From Actinokineospora globicatena (GTDB taxonomy: Bacteria > Actinomycetota > Actinomycetes > Mycobacteriales > Pseudonocardiaceae), in the NCBI RefSeq assembly GCF_024171945.1, contig NZ_JAMTCR010000005.1:682001-746000 (forward strand): 64,000 nucleotides of DNA, read 5' to 3'. Positions 18,880 to 28,711 of this stretch are shown here, piece by piece. The notes beneath the pieces were generated by a model. The model did no database searches, was not told the DNA's origin, and worked only from the letters and a program-made list of their open reading frames with translations. A program made the position numbers and the translations under genes. The first letter of the stretch is position 1. Every line of letters starts with the position of its first letter.

Positions 18880-18948
18880 TTGTCCACAGGCCACCCGAAG
18901 GTCAGATCCAGGACGTCCGGGCGGCACCACCCCCGGGACGACTACCCT
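18880..18948 (+). promoter_or_regulatory. ffh upstream region: DnaA box and candidate -10
   Basis: A perfect actinomycete DnaA box, TTGTCCACA, lies at 18880-18888. TACCCT at 18943-18948 is a good -10 hexamer, 6 nt before an in-frame GTG at 18955. Transcription starting there would give either a leaderless 527-residue Ffh or a 57-nt leader before the family-typical start at 19012. No convincing -35 was found. Confidence 0.4.
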
Positions 18949-19011
18949 CGTCCTGTGGCCGTGCCGAGCACGGCCGACCGACCCGACGCGCAAGGCTGGA
19001 GTGCCGCACCC

Positions 19012-20538
19012 GTGTTCGACACCCTCTCCGACCGGCTCACCGCCGTCCTGCAGAACCTGCGGGGCAAGGGGCGGCTGAGCGAAACCGACATCGACACCAC
19101 CGCGCGCGAGATCCGCATCGCGCTGCTGGAGGCCGATGTCGCGCTGCCCGTGGTGCGCTCCTTCATCGCCAAGGTCAAGGACCGCGCCAAGGGCGCGGAG
19201 GTCTCCGGGGCGCTGAATCCGGCCCAGCAGGTCATCAAGATCGTCAACGAGGAGCTCGTCGCCATCCTCGGCGGTGAGACCCGGCGGCTGAACCTGGCCA
19301 AGACCCCGCCCACGGTGATCATGCTCGCCGGTCTGCAGGGCGCCGGTAAGACGACGCTGGCGGGCAAGCTGGCGCGCTACCTCAAGAACCAGGGCCACGC
19401 GCCGCTGCTGGTGGCCTGCGACCTGCAGCGCCCCAACGCGGTCACCCAGCTGCAGGTCGTCGCCGAGCGCGCCGGGGTCGCGGTGTTCGCCCCCGAGCCG
19501 GGCAACGGCGTCGGCGACCCGGTCGACGTGGCCACCCGCGGTGTCGAGGAGGCCCGCCGCAGCCAGCACGACATCGTCGTGGTGGACACCGCCGGTCGCC
19601 TCGGCGTCGACGAGGAGCTGATGCGGCAGGCGGCCGACATCAAGGCCGCGGTCGCCGCCGACGAGGTCCTCTTCGTCGTCGACGCCATGATCGGCCAGGA
19701 CGCGGTGTCCACCGCCGAGGCCTTCCGCGACGGCGTCGGGTTCACCGGTGTCGTGCTGACCAAGCTCGACGGCGACGCCCGCGGTGGTGCCGCGCTCTCG
19801 GTCCGCGAGGTCACCGGCGCCCCGATCATGTTCGCCTCCAACGGCGAGAAGCTCGAGGACTTCGACGCCTTCCACCCCGACCGGATGGCCTCGCGCATCC
19901 TGGGCATGGGCGACGTGCTCACCCTCATCGAGCAGGCCGAGCAGCACTTCGACCAGGAGCAGGCGGAGAAGGCCGCCGCCAAGATCGGCACCGGCGAGCT
20001 GACCCTGGAGGACTTCCTCGAGCAGATGCTGGCGGTCCGCAAGATGGGCCCGATCGCCAACCTGCTCGGCATGCTGCCCGGCGCGGGCCAGATGAAGGAC
20101 GCGCTGGCCCAGGTCGACGAGAAGCACATCGACCGGCTGCAGGCGATCATCCGCGGCATGACCCCGGCCGAGCGCCAGGACCCCAAGATGATCAACGCCT
20201 CGCGCAGGCTGCGCATCGCCAACGGCTCCGGGGTGCAGGTCCGCGACGTCAACGACCTGGTCAACCGGTTCTTCGAGGCCAAGAAGGTCATGCAGCAGAT
20301 GGCGGGCCGCTTCGGCATGCCGGGCGGGCGGGCCAACCAGCGCAAGCAGAAGGGCAAGAAGGGGAAGAAGGGCAAGGGCCCGACGCCGCCGCGCAACCGC
20401 GGTGGGCTGCCCGGTGGCTTCCCCGACGTGTCCGGGATGCCGCCCGGCCTCAACCAGCTCCCGCCCGGCCTCGGTGGCCTCGACGGGCTGCCCCCGGGCT
20501 TCGACCCCTCGCGGCTGAAGTTCCCCAAGAAGCCGTGA
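19012..20538 (+). CDS. ffh: Signal recognition particle protein Ffh
   Basis: 508 residues from the GTG at 19012, which gives the standard N-terminus (FDTLSDRLTAVLQNLRGKG) and has a GGAG about 10 nt upstream. The GTPase domain has GLQGAGKTTLAGK near residue 108, DTAGRL near 192 and TKLDGDARGG near 250. The Met-rich M domain (about 325-435) binds signal peptides and 4.5S RNA. The C-terminal tail is Lys/Gly-rich, then Pro/Gly-rich (KGKKGKKGKGPTPPRNRGG), longer than in E. coli and common in actinobacteria. Its receptor FtsY is encoded at 3085. The last base of the ffh frame overlaps the start of the amidohydrolase gene. Confidence 0.97.
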   Translation: MFDTLSDRLTAVLQNLRGKGRLSETDIDTTAREIRIALLEADVALPVVRSFIAKVKDRAKGAEVSGALNPAQQVIKIVNEELVAILGGETRRLNLAKTPPTVIMLAGLQGAGKTTLAGKLARYLKNQGHAPLLVACDLQRPNAVTQLQVVAERAGVAVFAPEPGNGVGDPVDVATRGVEEARRSQHDIVVVDTAGRLGVDEELMRQAADIKAAVAADEVLFVVDAMIGQDAVSTAEAFRDGVGFTGVVLTKLDGDARGGAALSVREVTGAPIMFASNGEKLEDFDAFHPDRMASRILGMGDVLTLIEQAEQHFDQEQAEKAAAKIGTGELTLEDFLEQMLAVRKMGPIANLLGMLPGAGQMKDALAQVDEKHIDRLQAIIRGMTPAERQDPKMINASRRLRIANGSGVQVRDVNDLVNRFFEAKKVMQQMAGRFGMPGGRANQRKQKGKKGKKGKGPTPPRNRGGLPGGFPDVSGMPPGLNQLPPGLGGLDGLPPGFDPSRLKFPKKP

Positions 20539-21608
20539 CCGCGCTGCACCTGCGCGGGGTCGTCCTCCCCGGCCACGACGAGCGCGACCTGTGGGTGGTC
20601 AACGGGCGGATCCGGACCAACCCGGTACCGGGAGCGGAGACCGTCGTTGACGGGGGCTACCTGCTGCCCGGGCTCGTTGACGCTCACTGCCACATCGGCA
20701 TCGGTCCCGAAGGGCCGGTGGATCTCGATACCGCTGCCGATCAGGCCTTGGTGGACCGCGACGCGGGTGCCCTGCTGCTGCGTGACTGCGGTGCGCCTAT
20801 CGACACCAGTCCGCTGCAAACGCGGTTGGACCTACCGAGGATCGTGCGCGCCGGTAGGCATATCTCCCGCCCTAAGCGCTACATCCCGCATCTTGGTGCC
20901 GACGTCGGTGACCCTGAGCAGTTGCCCGCCGCGGTAGCCGAACAGGCCGCTAACGGCGACGGCTGGGTCAAGCTCGTGGGTGACTGGATCGACCGCGACC
21001 GCGGCGACCTCGCCCCGCTGTGGTCCGACGACATCCTCGTCGAGGCCATCGCCGTCGCCCACGCGGCAGGCGCCAGGGTCACCGCGCACGTCTTCGGCGA
21101 AGAGGCGCTGCCGGGCCTGGTCAACGCCGGGATCGACTGCATCGAGCACGGCACCGGGCTCACCGAGGACGTCATCGCCGAGATGGCCAGGCGGGGCACC
21201 GCGCTGGTGCCCACGCTGATCAACATCGAGAACTTCCCCGGCATCGCGGCGAAGGCGACCAAGTACCCCGCCTACGCCAGCCACATGGTCGACCTGCACG
21301 CCCGCGCGGGCGCCATGGTCGCCGCCGCGGTCGAGGCCGGAGTGCCCGTCTACGCGGGCACGGACGCGGGTGGCGGTATCGCCCACGGACGGGTCGTCGA
21401 CGAGATCGTCGCGCTGCACCGGGCCGGGATGTCCGCCGAGGACGCCATCGCGGCGGGCTCGTGGGGCGCGCGCGCCTGGCTGGGCTGGTCTGCTCTGGAC
21501 GAGGGGTCCGCGGCCGATCTGCTCGCCTTCGACGCGGACCCGCGCAAGGATCTGGATGTGCTCCGAAGCCCGAAGAGGATCATCCTGAGAGGCAGGGTCG
21601 TCGGGTGA
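20535..21608 (+). CDS. Amidohydrolase family protein
   Basis: 357 residues. The metal-dependent amidohydrolase fold is shown by GLVDAHCHIG (HxH-type ligands, about residue 50), a later His (VTAHVFGEEAL), IEHGTG and the C-terminal metal Asp in YAGTDAGGG (about 278). The imidazolonepropionase-like branch is the best fit; substrate unknown. The GTG start overlaps the ffh stop, so it is translated from the ffh message. M. tuberculosis has an amidohydrolase (Rv2915c) at the same place after ffh, which argues for a conserved but undefined role. Confidence 0.88.
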   Translation: MTALHLRGVVLPGHDERDLWVVNGRIRTNPVPGAETVVDGGYLLPGLVDAHCHIGIGPEGPVDLDTAADQALVDRDAGALLLRDCGAPIDTSPLQTRLDLPRIVRAGRHISRPKRYIPHLGADVGDPEQLPAAVAEQAANGDGWVKLVGDWIDRDRGDLAPLWSDDILVEAIAVAHAAGARVTAHVFGEEALPGLVNAGIDCIEHGTGLTEDVIAEMARRGTALVPTLINIENFPGIAAKATKYPAYASHMVDLHARAGAMVAAAVEAGVPVYAGTDAGGGIAHGRVVDEIVALHRAGMSAEDAIAAGSWGARAWLGWSALDEGSAADLLAFDADPRKDLDVLRSPKRIILRGRVVG

Positions 21609-21684
21609 TCCGGCCAGGCGGGCCGGACCACCCCGACTAGTCTCTGCGAACCGCAGGAATCGGACGTACTGACGGGGGACCGCG

Positions 21685-22461
21685 ATGGCACCACCTCCGC
21701 CCGGTGACCCAACCGCCGCACCCGCGGCGGAGTCGCCACCTGTACCCGCCGCCGAACCGGCCCGCGACCACAAGTGGGGCTTCGGCGCGTTCTTGTTCGT
21801 CTTCGCCGTGTTCGTGATGTCAGCCGTCACCATCAACGCGGTGATCGGCCTGGCCGGACCGGACTCGACCGACTCGGTCGCGGTGATCCTGATCGGCACG
21901 ATGGTGCCGACGGCGCTGGCGACCGTGGCCACCCTGCTCGTCACCTGGATCCGCGGCAACGGGCCCAAGATCGACCTGCGGCTGTCCTACAACCGCGACG
22001 ACCTGCGCGTCGGCCTGAAGTTCGGCCTCATCGGCCTGGTGTGCACCACCGTCGCCGCGGCGATCTGGACCCGCGTGGTCGGCGAGGAGAACGCCACCTC
22101 GTCGCTGGGCACGCTGGTGGACAACCAGACCATGCCGGTCGTGGCCGCCGTGGCGCTGTTCCTCTACGTGTGGCTGGTCGGCCCGTTCATGGAGGAGATC
22201 ATCTACCGCGGTCTGCTGTGGGGCGCGCTCGAACGCCTGCAGTGGGGCCGATGGGCGGTGTTCGGGCTGACCACGGTCATCTTCGCGGTCAGCCACCTCG
22301 AACCGCTGCGCACTTCGCTGCTGCTGGTCATCGGGGTGCCGATCGGCCTCGCCCGGCTCTTCAGCGGCCGCCTCGGCGCCAGCGTGGTCGCCCACCAGGT
22401 CAACAACTTCACCCCCGCGCTCGCCGTGCTCCTCATCAGCCTCGGCGTGATGCACTCGTGA
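21685..22461 (+). CDS. CPBP family intramembrane metalloprotease
   Basis: 258 residues, about 7 TM helices and a Pro/Ala-rich cytoplasmic N-terminus of about 30 residues. The motifs of the CPBP (Rce1-like, formerly CAAX protease) family are present: EEIIYRG near residue 171, the downstream His in AVSHLEP near 209, and an HQxNN segment (AHQVNNF) near 237. In bacteria such proteins process or confer immunity to peptides, or act in membrane-protein proteolysis; the target here is unknown. It overlaps pxpA by 4 nt. Confidence 0.9.
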   Translation: MAPPPPGDPTAAPAAESPPVPAAEPARDHKWGFGAFLFVFAVFVMSAVTINAVIGLAGPDSTDSVAVILIGTMVPTALATVATLLVTWIRGNGPKIDLRLSYNRDDLRVGLKFGLIGLVCTTVAAAIWTRVVGEENATSSLGTLVDNQTMPVVAAVALFLYVWLVGPFMEEIIYRGLLWGALERLQWGRWAVFGLTTVIFAVSHLEPLRTSLLLVIGVPIGLARLFSGRLGASVVAHQVNNFTPALAVLLISLGVMHS

Positions 22462-23207
22462 CGGCGCTCGACCTCAACAGCGACCTGGGCGAGGGCTTCG
22501 GCGTCTGGCGTCTCGGCGACGACGACGCGCTGCTCGACGTGGTCACCTCCGCCAACGTCGCCTGCGGGTTCCACGCCGGTGACGCGCCCACCATGCGCGC
22601 GGTCTGCACCGCCGCGGCGGCCAGGGGAGTGGCGGTCGGCGCCCAGGTGTCCTACCGCGACCTGGCCGGGTTCGGCCGCCGGTTCATCGACGTCGAACCG
22701 GAGCGTCTCGCAGACGAGGTGCTGTACCAGATCGGGGCCCTGGAGGCGTTCGCCAGAGCGGCTGGCACCCGCGTCTCTTACGTCAAACCGCACGGCGCCC
22801 TCTACAACGCCACCGTGCACCACGACGCTCAAGCCAAAGCCGTGGTGGACGGCGTTCGCGCATTCGGTGACCTGCCCGTGCTAGGTCTACCTGGATCGCG
22901 CCTTCTCGCTGCCGCGGGCTCCGCAGGCGTTGAGGAGGCCTTCGCTGACCGGGGCTACACCCCCGAAGGGACCCTCGTCCCCCGCGGGACCCCAGAGGCG
23001 TTGCTCACTGACACCGCCGCCGTTGTCGATCGTGCTCTCCGGCTAGCGCAAGCGGGGGAGATCGTGGCCATCGACGGCACGGTGTTGGCCCTACCTGCGC
23101 GCTCGTTGTGCCTGCACGGCGACACCCCCGGCGCAGTCGACCACGCGCGCGCGGTCCGCCAAGCCCTAGTCGGAGCCGGGGTCGAACTCACCCCGTTCGC
23201 GCTCTAG
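22458..23207 (+). CDS. pxpA: 5-oxoprolinase subunit A (LamB/YcsF family)
   Basis: 249 residues from the GTG at 22458, which overlaps the protease stop. The family opening LNSDLGEGFGVW is followed by NVACGFHAGD, GAQVSYRDLAGFGRR and YVKPHGALYN, all signature segments of PxpA, which with PxpBC cleaves 5-oxoproline to glutamate using ATP. The usual partners pxpB and pxpC are not in this window, so the complex must be encoded elsewhere or the subunit works alone. The 174-nt gap downstream probably holds the rpsP promoter. Confidence 0.93.
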   Translation: MTALDLNSDLGEGFGVWRLGDDDALLDVVTSANVACGFHAGDAPTMRAVCTAAAARGVAVGAQVSYRDLAGFGRRFIDVEPERLADEVLYQIGALEAFARAAGTRVSYVKPHGALYNATVHHDAQAKAVVDGVRAFGDLPVLGLPGSRLLAAAGSAGVEEAFADRGYTPEGTLVPRGTPEALLTDTAAVVDRALRLAQAGEIVAIDGTVLALPARSLCLHGDTPGAVDHARAVRQALVGAGVELTPFAL

Positions 23208-23381
23208 ACCCCCGCGAGTTCTCGTTCCGATACCACGTCTGGCAGAATTGGCGGCTGTCCGTCGTGGCCGGACCCTCTCACCGTGCCGTGACACCCGAAA
23301 CCTTCGGGCGCGTTCCCGCCCCCACACGGGACCGCCGCGCCCGGCACCGCATTACGAGAGCTTTGAGGAGCACCCCTACCC

Positions 23382-23819
23382 GTGGCCGTCAAGATCAAGC
23401 TGCAGCGCCTCGGAAAGATCCGCGCGCCGTACTACCGCATCATCGTCTCCGACGCCCGCACCCGCCGTGACGGCAAGGCGATCGAGACGATCGGCCGGTA
23501 CAGCCCCAAGGAGGAGCCGAGCCTCATCGAGGTCGACTCCGAGCGGGCCCAGTACTGGCTGGGTGTCGGCGCCACGCCGACCGACCCGGTGAAGCACCTG
23601 CTGCAGGTCACCGGTGACTGGCAGAAGTTCAAGGGCCTGCCGGGCGCCGAGGGCACCCTGCGGGTCAAGGAGCCCAAGACCAGCAAGCAGGAGCTGTTCG
23701 AGGCCGCGCTGAAGGCCGCTGGCGAGGAGCCCAGCACCGACGCGACGACCCCGAGGAAGAAGTCCGCGCCGCGCAAGGTCGAGGACACCCCCGCCGAGGC
23801 GGAGGCCGCGGCCGAGTGA
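23382..23819 (+). CDS. rpsP: 30S ribosomal protein S16
   Basis: 145 residues. The S16 domain (1-85) starts [20 protein letters not shown] and contains the typical [15 protein letters not shown](R)Y segment. It is followed by an Ala/Glu/Lys-rich tail of about 60 residues, common in actinobacterial S16. The GTG start lies about 10 nt after a GAGGAG site. A CAGAAT hexamer at 23243-23248 is a possible -10, giving a leader of about 125 nt. It heads rpsP-khpA-rimM-trmD, the conserved 16S-maturation operon. Confidence 0.97.
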   Translation: MAVKIKLQRLGKIRAPYYRIIVSDARTRRDGKAIETIGRYSPKEEPSLIEVDSERAQYWLGVGATPTDPVKHLLQVTGDWQKFKGLPGAEGTLRVKEPKTSKQELFEAALKAAGEEPSTDATTPRKKSAPRKVEDTPAEAEAAAE

Positions 23820-24055
23820 GTGCCCTCGCGGACGCCCTCGAGCACCTGGTGCGCGGCATCGTCGACAACCCGGACGACGTCCAGGTCGAGCTGGTCACCA
23901 CCCGGCGCGGCCGCACCCTCGAGGTGCACGTCAACCCCGAGGACCTTGGCAAGGTGATCGGCCGGGGCGGCCGCACCGCGACCGCCCTGCGGACCGTGAT
24001 GGCCGGTGTGGGCGGTCGCGGGATCCGGGTGGACGTGGTGGACACCGACCACTGA
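23816..24055 (+). CDS. khpA: KH-domain RNA-binding protein KhpA
   Basis: 79 residues containing a single type II KH domain with the GxxG loop in [15 protein letters not shown] (about 44-58). KhpA-type proteins bind RNA and affect cell elongation and division in Gram-positive bacteria. The GTG overlaps the rpsP stop (GTGA). Its place between rpsP and rimM is conserved across Gram-positive genomes. Confidence 0.95.
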   Translation: MSALADALEHLVRGIVDNPDDVQVELVTTRRGRTLEVHVNPEDLGKVIGRGGRTATALRTVMAGVGGRGIRVDVVDTDH

Positions 24056-24057
24056 CG

Positions 24058-24588
24058 GTGTCGACCATGGGACAACCCGACCTGGTCGTCGTCGGCCGGG
24101 TGGCCAAGGCGCACGGCATCCTCGGCGAGCTTGCCGTGGACGTGCGCACGGACACCCCGCAGGTCCGGTTCGCCCTCGGGGCGACCCTGACCGCGCGGCC
24201 GCGCGACGGCGCCCAGCACACGCTGACGGTGTCAGCCGCCCGGCACCACGCCGGGCGGCTGCTCGTCCGCTTCACCGAGGTCCCCGACCGCGACGCCGCC
24301 GAGGCGCTGCGGGGGGCGCTGCTGCTGGCCAGCCTGGCCGACCTGCCGCCCATCGAGGACCCGGACGAGTTCTACGACCACCAGCTCGAGGGCCTGCGCG
24401 CCGAGCTCATGGACGGCACCCTGGTGGGCACCGTCCGCGAGATCGCCCACGGCGCGGGCGGCGAGACGCTGGTCATCGACCGCGACGGCACCGAGGTGCT
24501 GGTCCCGTTCGTGCGCCAGATCGTGCCGACCGTCGACGTGGCGGGCGGCCGGGTCGTGCTCGACCCGCCGGAAGGCCTGATCGAGTAG
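24058..24588 (+). CDS. rimM: 16S rRNA processing protein RimM
   Basis: 176 residues. The N-terminal RimM domain opens [20 protein letters not shown] (residues 9-28). The C-terminal PRC barrel contains [14 protein letters not shown] and ends [11 protein letters not shown]. It assists 30S maturation with S19. The start may be the GTG at 24058 or the ATG at 24067. The last base of its stop is the first base of trmD's GTG. Confidence 0.96.
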   Translation: MSTMGQPDLVVVGRVAKAHGILGELAVDVRTDTPQVRFALGATLTARPRDGAQHTLTVSAARHHAGRLLVRFTEVPDRDAAEALRGALLLASLADLPPIEDPDEFYDHQLEGLRAELMDGTLVGTVREIAHGAGGETLVIDRDGTEVLVPFVRQIVPTVDVAGGRVVLDPPEGLIE

Positions 24589-25358
24589 TGCGCGTCGACG
24601 TCGTCACGATCTTCCCTGAGTACCTGGAGCCGCTGCGCGCGGCGCTGCTCGGGCGCGCCATCGAGCGCGGGCTGTTCAGCCTGGCCGTCCACGACCTGCG
24701 CAAGTGGACCCACGACGTGCACAAGGCGGTCGACGACAGCCCGTACGGCGGCGGTCCCGGCATGGTCATGAAGCCCCAGGTCTGGGGCGAGGCGCTCGAC
24801 GAGGTCTGCGCGGGGTCCACCCCGCGGCTGGTCGTCCCGACACCGGCGGGACGGCCGTTCACCCAGGCCATGGCGCACGAGTACGCCGCCGAGGAGCACC
24901 TGGTGTTCGCCTGCGGCCGCTACGAGGGCATCGACCAGCGGGTCGTCGACGAGGCAGGCACCAGGATGCGCGTCGACGAGGTGTCCATCGGCGACTACGT
25001 GCTCGTCGGCGGCGAGGTCGCGGTCATGGTCGTGGTCGAGGCGGTGGCCAGGCTGCTGCCCGGGGTGCTGGGCAACCCGGTCTCCGCCCAGCAGGACTCC
25101 TTCTCCGACGGCCTGCTCGAGGGCCCCAGCTACACCCGGCCCGAGGTGTGGCGCGACCGCGCCGTGCCGGACGTGCTGCGCTCGGGCAACCACGCCGCGA
25201 TCGCCAGGTGGCGGCGCGACCGGTCGCTGGAGCGCACCGTCGAGCGCAGGCCGGACCTGCTGGCCGCGCTCCCCCCGGCGAACCTGGACAAACACGATCG
25301 GGCGCTGCTCGACACCCTGCGTGCGGGGGCCGATTTCGGGTCCGGCGACCCGGTCTGA
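24588..25358 (+). CDS. trmD: tRNA (guanine37-N1)-methyltransferase TrmD
   Basis: 256-residue SPOUT methyltransferase that makes m1G37, which prevents +1 frameshifting. The trefoil-knot motifs are present: [14 protein letters not shown] near residue 48, [13 protein letters not shown] near 108, and [14 protein letters not shown] near 130. The GTG start overlaps the rimM stop (TAGTG), indicating coupled translation. A 124-nt gap separates it from rplS. Confidence 0.97.
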   Translation: MRVDVVTIFPEYLEPLRAALLGRAIERGLFSLAVHDLRKWTHDVHKAVDDSPYGGGPGMVMKPQVWGEALDEVCAGSTPRLVVPTPAGRPFTQAMAHEYAAEEHLVFACGRYEGIDQRVVDEAGTRMRVDEVSIGDYVLVGGEVAVMVVVEAVARLLPGVLGNPVSAQQDSFSDGLLEGPSYTRPEVWRDRAVPDVLRSGNHAAIARWRRDRSLERTVERRPDLLAALPPANLDKHDRALLDTLRAGADFGSGDPV

Positions 25359-25482
25359 CATACTTTCCGGGTTGACGCGCCCCCGGCGCGGCTCACAAGC
25401 CCACCCGAGCCAGGCAGTTCGGCACGACGCCGCCCTGGCCGGGACGTACGAGCATCGTGACGAAGACGAGGACGGACTACCG

Positions 25483-25842
25483 ATGAACACCCTGGATGCC
25501 CTGGACGCCAAGTCGCTGCGTTCCGACATCCCGGACTTCCGCCCGGGTGACACGCTCAAGGTCCACGTTCGCGTCATCGAGGGCACTCGCTCGCGCGTCC
25601 AGGTCTTCCAGGGCGTGGTCATCCGGCGCCACGGCGGCGGGATCCGGGAGACCTTCACCGTCCGCAAGGTCTCCTTCGGTGTCGGGGTCGAGCGCACCTT
25701 CCCGGTGCACACCCCCAACATCGCCGAGATCGAGGTGGCCCGCCGCGGTGACGTCCGCCGCGCGAAGCTGTACTACCTGCGTGAGCTGCGCGGCAAGGCC
25801 GCGAAGATCAAGGAGAAGCGGGAGCCGCAGACCGCTTCCTGA
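25483..25842 (+). CDS. rplS: 50S ribosomal protein L19
   Basis: 119 residues with the L19 core [19 protein letters not shown] and the closing [25 protein letters not shown] site lies about 13 nt before the ATG. The 124-nt upstream gap contains TTGACG at 25372-25377, which fits a -35, but the corresponding -10 is weak. It therefore may have its own promoter or be read from trmD. Confidence 0.97.
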   Translation: MNTLDALDAKSLRSDIPDFRPGDTLKVHVRVIEGTRSRVQVFQGVVIRRHGGGIRETFTVRKVSFGVGVERTFPVHTPNIAEIEVARRGDVRRAKLYYLRELRGKAAKIKEKREPQTAS

Positions 25843-25878
25843 CGCGGTCAGCACACCCGCTCACGTACGCTCGTCTGC

Positions 25879-27705
25879 GTGGTCGACCGCCCTCCTCACC
25901 GTGTGCCACCGGACGCCGTGGCAGAGTCGGAGCACTCCCGTCGGGAGGCGGTCGACCGTACCCGTGAGCCTGAGCGCGCCCCTGGCGCTGACCAGGGCAT
26001 CCAGCACACGGAGCCGATCAGCAAGCGCGGCGCGAACGGGCACCGGGTCAACGGCGCGCCGGTGGCCAAGCCACCGGTGAACGGCACCCCGGTCAACGGG
26101 GCCAAGGTCAACGGCAAGCCGGTGCCCGCGCGGGAGAACCGCACGGAGCCGATCCGCCGCAAGCCGCCGGTGCCCGAGGTCCCCGACCTGCCCGAGGTGG
26201 CCCCCGCCGACCCGGAGTTCTGGTTCGGCTCGCCGCTGCCCGACGAGGCTCCGGCGCGTCCCCCGTTGCCCCCCGTGGTCGAACACCGGGGTCCTCAGTC
26301 GTCCGGGTACACCCGTCCGGGGGGTAGTCCGCCGCCACCCCGCGTTGGTCCGGTGCCGCCGGGCCCGGGCGAGCATCATGCGGGGATGGTGCCGACCGAC
26401 GACACCGACGAGACGATCCCGGTTTCGCGGAACACCCACTCCCCGACGCGGACCGATCCGCCCCCGACCCGCCTTCCCGGTGGCTCTAGGTCCGATCTGC
26501 CCGTTGTCGGCCCCCAACGCCGTCCCGACTCGCCGTCGCGGACAGACCTACCTGTCGCTGGTCACAACTCGCGGCAGGACCTTCCCGCTGCCGGGCCCCA
26601 GCGGTCGTCGCGATCTGACCTCCCTGTCGTGCCCGATGTCGTCTCGGTGCCTCCTCCGCGTACCGACGCCCCTGCCGGACCGTCCGTGCAGCTCTCGGAA
26701 CTGGTAGAGCCACCGGACTGGGAAGTGCAAGAGGCCGAGGAGTCTGCCAAGGCCAAGCCTGCGGCAGATGTACCTGACGTCGACCTGACCGCGCTCATCC
26801 CGCGCGTTCGTGCTCGTGCGCAAGAGATCCCGGTCAAGGGCTCTAGGCGCAGGAGGGTGAAGACAGAGGAACGCCCCAAGGGTGGACGGCACCGCCGTCC
26901 CCCGCGTAGGCAGCCGTTGTGGCGCGAGATCCTCACCCTGGTCGCGGTCGCGTTGCTGCTGACGTTCCTCATCCAGCACTTCATCGGCCGCGTCTACTCG
27001 ATCCCCTCGGGGTCCATGGAGCAGACGCTGCACGGGTGCCCCGGGTGCAGCGGCGACCGCGTGTTCGTGGACAAGGTCGTCTACGTGTTCCGCGATCCGA
27101 CGCCCGGTGACGTCGTCGTGTTCAAGGGCCCCAACACGTGGACCGAGCACGACGCCGACATGGAGGACAGCGGCAACGCCGTCACCCGCGCCCTGCGCTA
27201 CGCCGGGTCGTTCATCGGCATCGCCCCACCGGACGAACGCGACTTCGTCAAACGGGTCATCGCCGTCGGCGGGCAGACCGTCGAGTGCTGCGACGAGCAG
27301 AACCGCGTGCTGGTGGACGGCAAGCCGCTCGACGAGCCCTACATCTACTGGGAGAACGGCAACCCCAACTCGCAGAAGGACTTCGCGAGGGTTACCGTGC
27401 CCGAGGGCACGCTGTGGGTGATGGGCGACAACCGCAACAACTCCAGCGACTCGCGCTTCCAGGGGGGCGGCGGCGTGCGCGGGGTGGTCCCGTTGGGCAA
27501 GGTCATCGGCAAGGCCCGCTACATCGTGCTGCCGCCCTCGCGCTGGCGCGGGATCGGCGACCACAACCCGCAGGCGGGCCCGGAACTGTCCGCCGCCGGG
27601 TGGCACCAGGGGGTTCCGCTCGGGGTCGGCCTCGCCGCGGCCTGGCCGCTGCTGTGGCTGGGTCGCCGCGTGAAGGACGCACTCACACCAAGGAAGGCTG
27701 AGTAG
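25879..27705 (+). CDS. lepB: Type I signal peptidase with a very long cytoplasmic N-terminus (first of three)
   Basis: 608 residues; the usual family length is 200-330. About 345 disordered N-terminal residues precede one TM (about 348-370) and the periplasmic-type catalytic domain. The Ser/Lys dyad is intact: Ser379 in IPSGSMEQTL and Lys458 in [10 protein letters not shown], with the downstream MGDNRNNSSDSR box. Cys pairs CPGC and ECC may form disulfides. The tail contains repeats: VNGxPV-like units (about 26046-26130) and four SR-x-DLPV units (about 26487-26640). A C-terminal hydrophobic segment is present. A TACGCT hexamer 7 nt before the GTG suggests a leaderless transcript. It removes signal peptides from exported proteins. 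Confidence 0.93.
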   Translation: MVDRPPHRVPPDAVAESEHSRREAVDRTREPERAPGADQGIQHTEPISKRGANGHRVNGAPVAKPPVNGTPVNGAKVNGKPVPARENRTEPIRRKPPVPEVPDLPEVAPADPEFWFGSPLPDEAPARPPLPPVVEHRGPQSSGYTRPGGSPPPPRVGPVPPGPGEHHAGMVPTDDTDETIPVSRNTHSPTRTDPPPTRLPGGSRSDLPVVGPQRRPDSPSRTDLPVAGHNSRQDLPAAGPQRSSRSDLPVVPDVVSVPPPRTDAPAGPSVQLSELVEPPDWEVQEAEESAKAKPAADVPDVDLTALIPRVRARAQEIPVKGSRRRRVKTEERPKGGRHRRPPRRQPLWREILTLVAVALLLTFLIQHFIGRVYSIPSGSMEQTLHGCPGCSGDRVFVDKVVYVFRDPTPGDVVVFKGPNTWTEHDADMEDSGNAVTRALRYAGSFIGIAPPDERDFVKRVIAVGGQTVECCDEQNRVLVDGKPLDEPYIYWENGNPNSQKDFARVTVPEGTLWVMGDNRNNSSDSRFQGGGGVRGVVPLGKVIGKARYIVLPPSRWRGIGDHNPQAGPELSAAGWHQGVPLGVGLAAAWPLLWLGRRVKDALTPRKAE

Positions 27706-27706
27706 C

Positions 27707-28702
27707 TTGTCGGACGCACACGGTGTCGTGCCAGGGGACGGACGCGGCACCGAGGACCTCGACGTCGTGGAACCGGACGCCAGGTCCGAATCCGCCACAC
27801 CACGGGCGACACCGGACAGCCAGACACCCGACAGCCAGACACCTGACAGCGGGGCACCGGGGCACGAGACCGGGGCGGTGGCGACCGACACCGAGCGGCC
27901 ACCGAAGAAGAAGCGCCCGTTCTGGGTGGAGCTGCCGATCCTGATCGGTGTGGCGCTGGTGTTGACGATCGTCATCCAGTCGTTCATCGCGCGGGTGTTT
28001 GTGATCCCGTCGGAGTCGATGGAGCAGACCCTGCACGGCTGCAACGGCTGCGAGGGCGACCGGATCCTGGTCGACCGCGTCGTCTACTACTTCCGGGACC
28101 CCGAACCGGGTGACGTGGTGGTGTTCAAGCGGCCCGACACCTGGGACGCGGACGGGCCGGTCACCCGGTCGGGGAACGCGTTCGTGGCGTGGATGCAGGA
28201 CTTCGGGTCCCAGTTCGGGCTCGCCGAGCCGAGCAACGAGGACGTGGTGAAGCGGGTCATCGCCGTCGGCGGCCAGACCGTGGAGTGCTGCGACGCCCAG
28301 CAGCACGTGCTGGTGGACGGCAGGCCGCTCGACGAGCCGTACATCAACCGCAGCTACGGCGACGAGGACCAGCGCAAGTTCGACAAGATCACCATCCCGG
28401 CCGGGATGCTGTGGGTCATGGGGGACAACCGCAACGCGTCGGCCGACTCGCGCATCCAGGGCGGCGGTGGCTCCAACGGGTTCGTGCCGGTGGACAACGT
28501 CATTGGCAAAGCGCGCTACATCATCTTGCCGCCGTCGCGGTGGCGCGGCGTTGGCGACCACAACCCCCAAGCGCTGTCCGCCCCGGCGTGGCAGTCAGGA
28601 CTACCTGCGGGGATTGGGATCGCGGCGGCGTGGCCCACGCTGTGGCTCGGTAGGCGTCTGCGTTCGGTGCTGGTGCGCGGAACCGACAAGAGCGCCGGAT
28701 AG
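27707..28702 (+). CDS. lepB: Type I signal peptidase (second of three)
   Basis: 331 residues with the TTG start at 27707, 1 nt after the preceding stop and preceded by AAGGAAGG. The Ser104 ([10 protein letters not shown]) and Lys182 ([10 protein letters not shown]) dyad and the MGDNRNASADSR box are intact. The cytoplasmic N-terminus (about 75 residues) contains a short perfect repeat, TPDSQ TPDSQ TPDS (about 27810-27855). The catalytic domain and both membrane segments are very close to the third copy, at DNA level as well. It is co-transcribed with its neighbours. Division of labour among the three enzymes is unknown. Confidence 0.93.
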   Translation: MSDAHGVVPGDGRGTEDLDVVEPDARSESATPRATPDSQTPDSQTPDSGAPGHETGAVATDTERPPKKKRPFWVELPILIGVALVLTIVIQSFIARVFVIPSESMEQTLHGCNGCEGDRILVDRVVYYFRDPEPGDVVVFKRPDTWDADGPVTRSGNAFVAWMQDFGSQFGLAEPSNEDVVKRVIAVGGQTVECCDAQQHVLVDGRPLDEPYINRSYGDEDQRKFDKITIPAGMLWVMGDNRNASADSRIQGGGGSNGFVPVDNVIGKARYIILPPSRWRGVGDHNPQALSAPAWQSGLPAGIGIAAAWPTLWLGRRLRSVLVRGTDKSAG

Positions 28703-28711
28703 GCTGCCACG

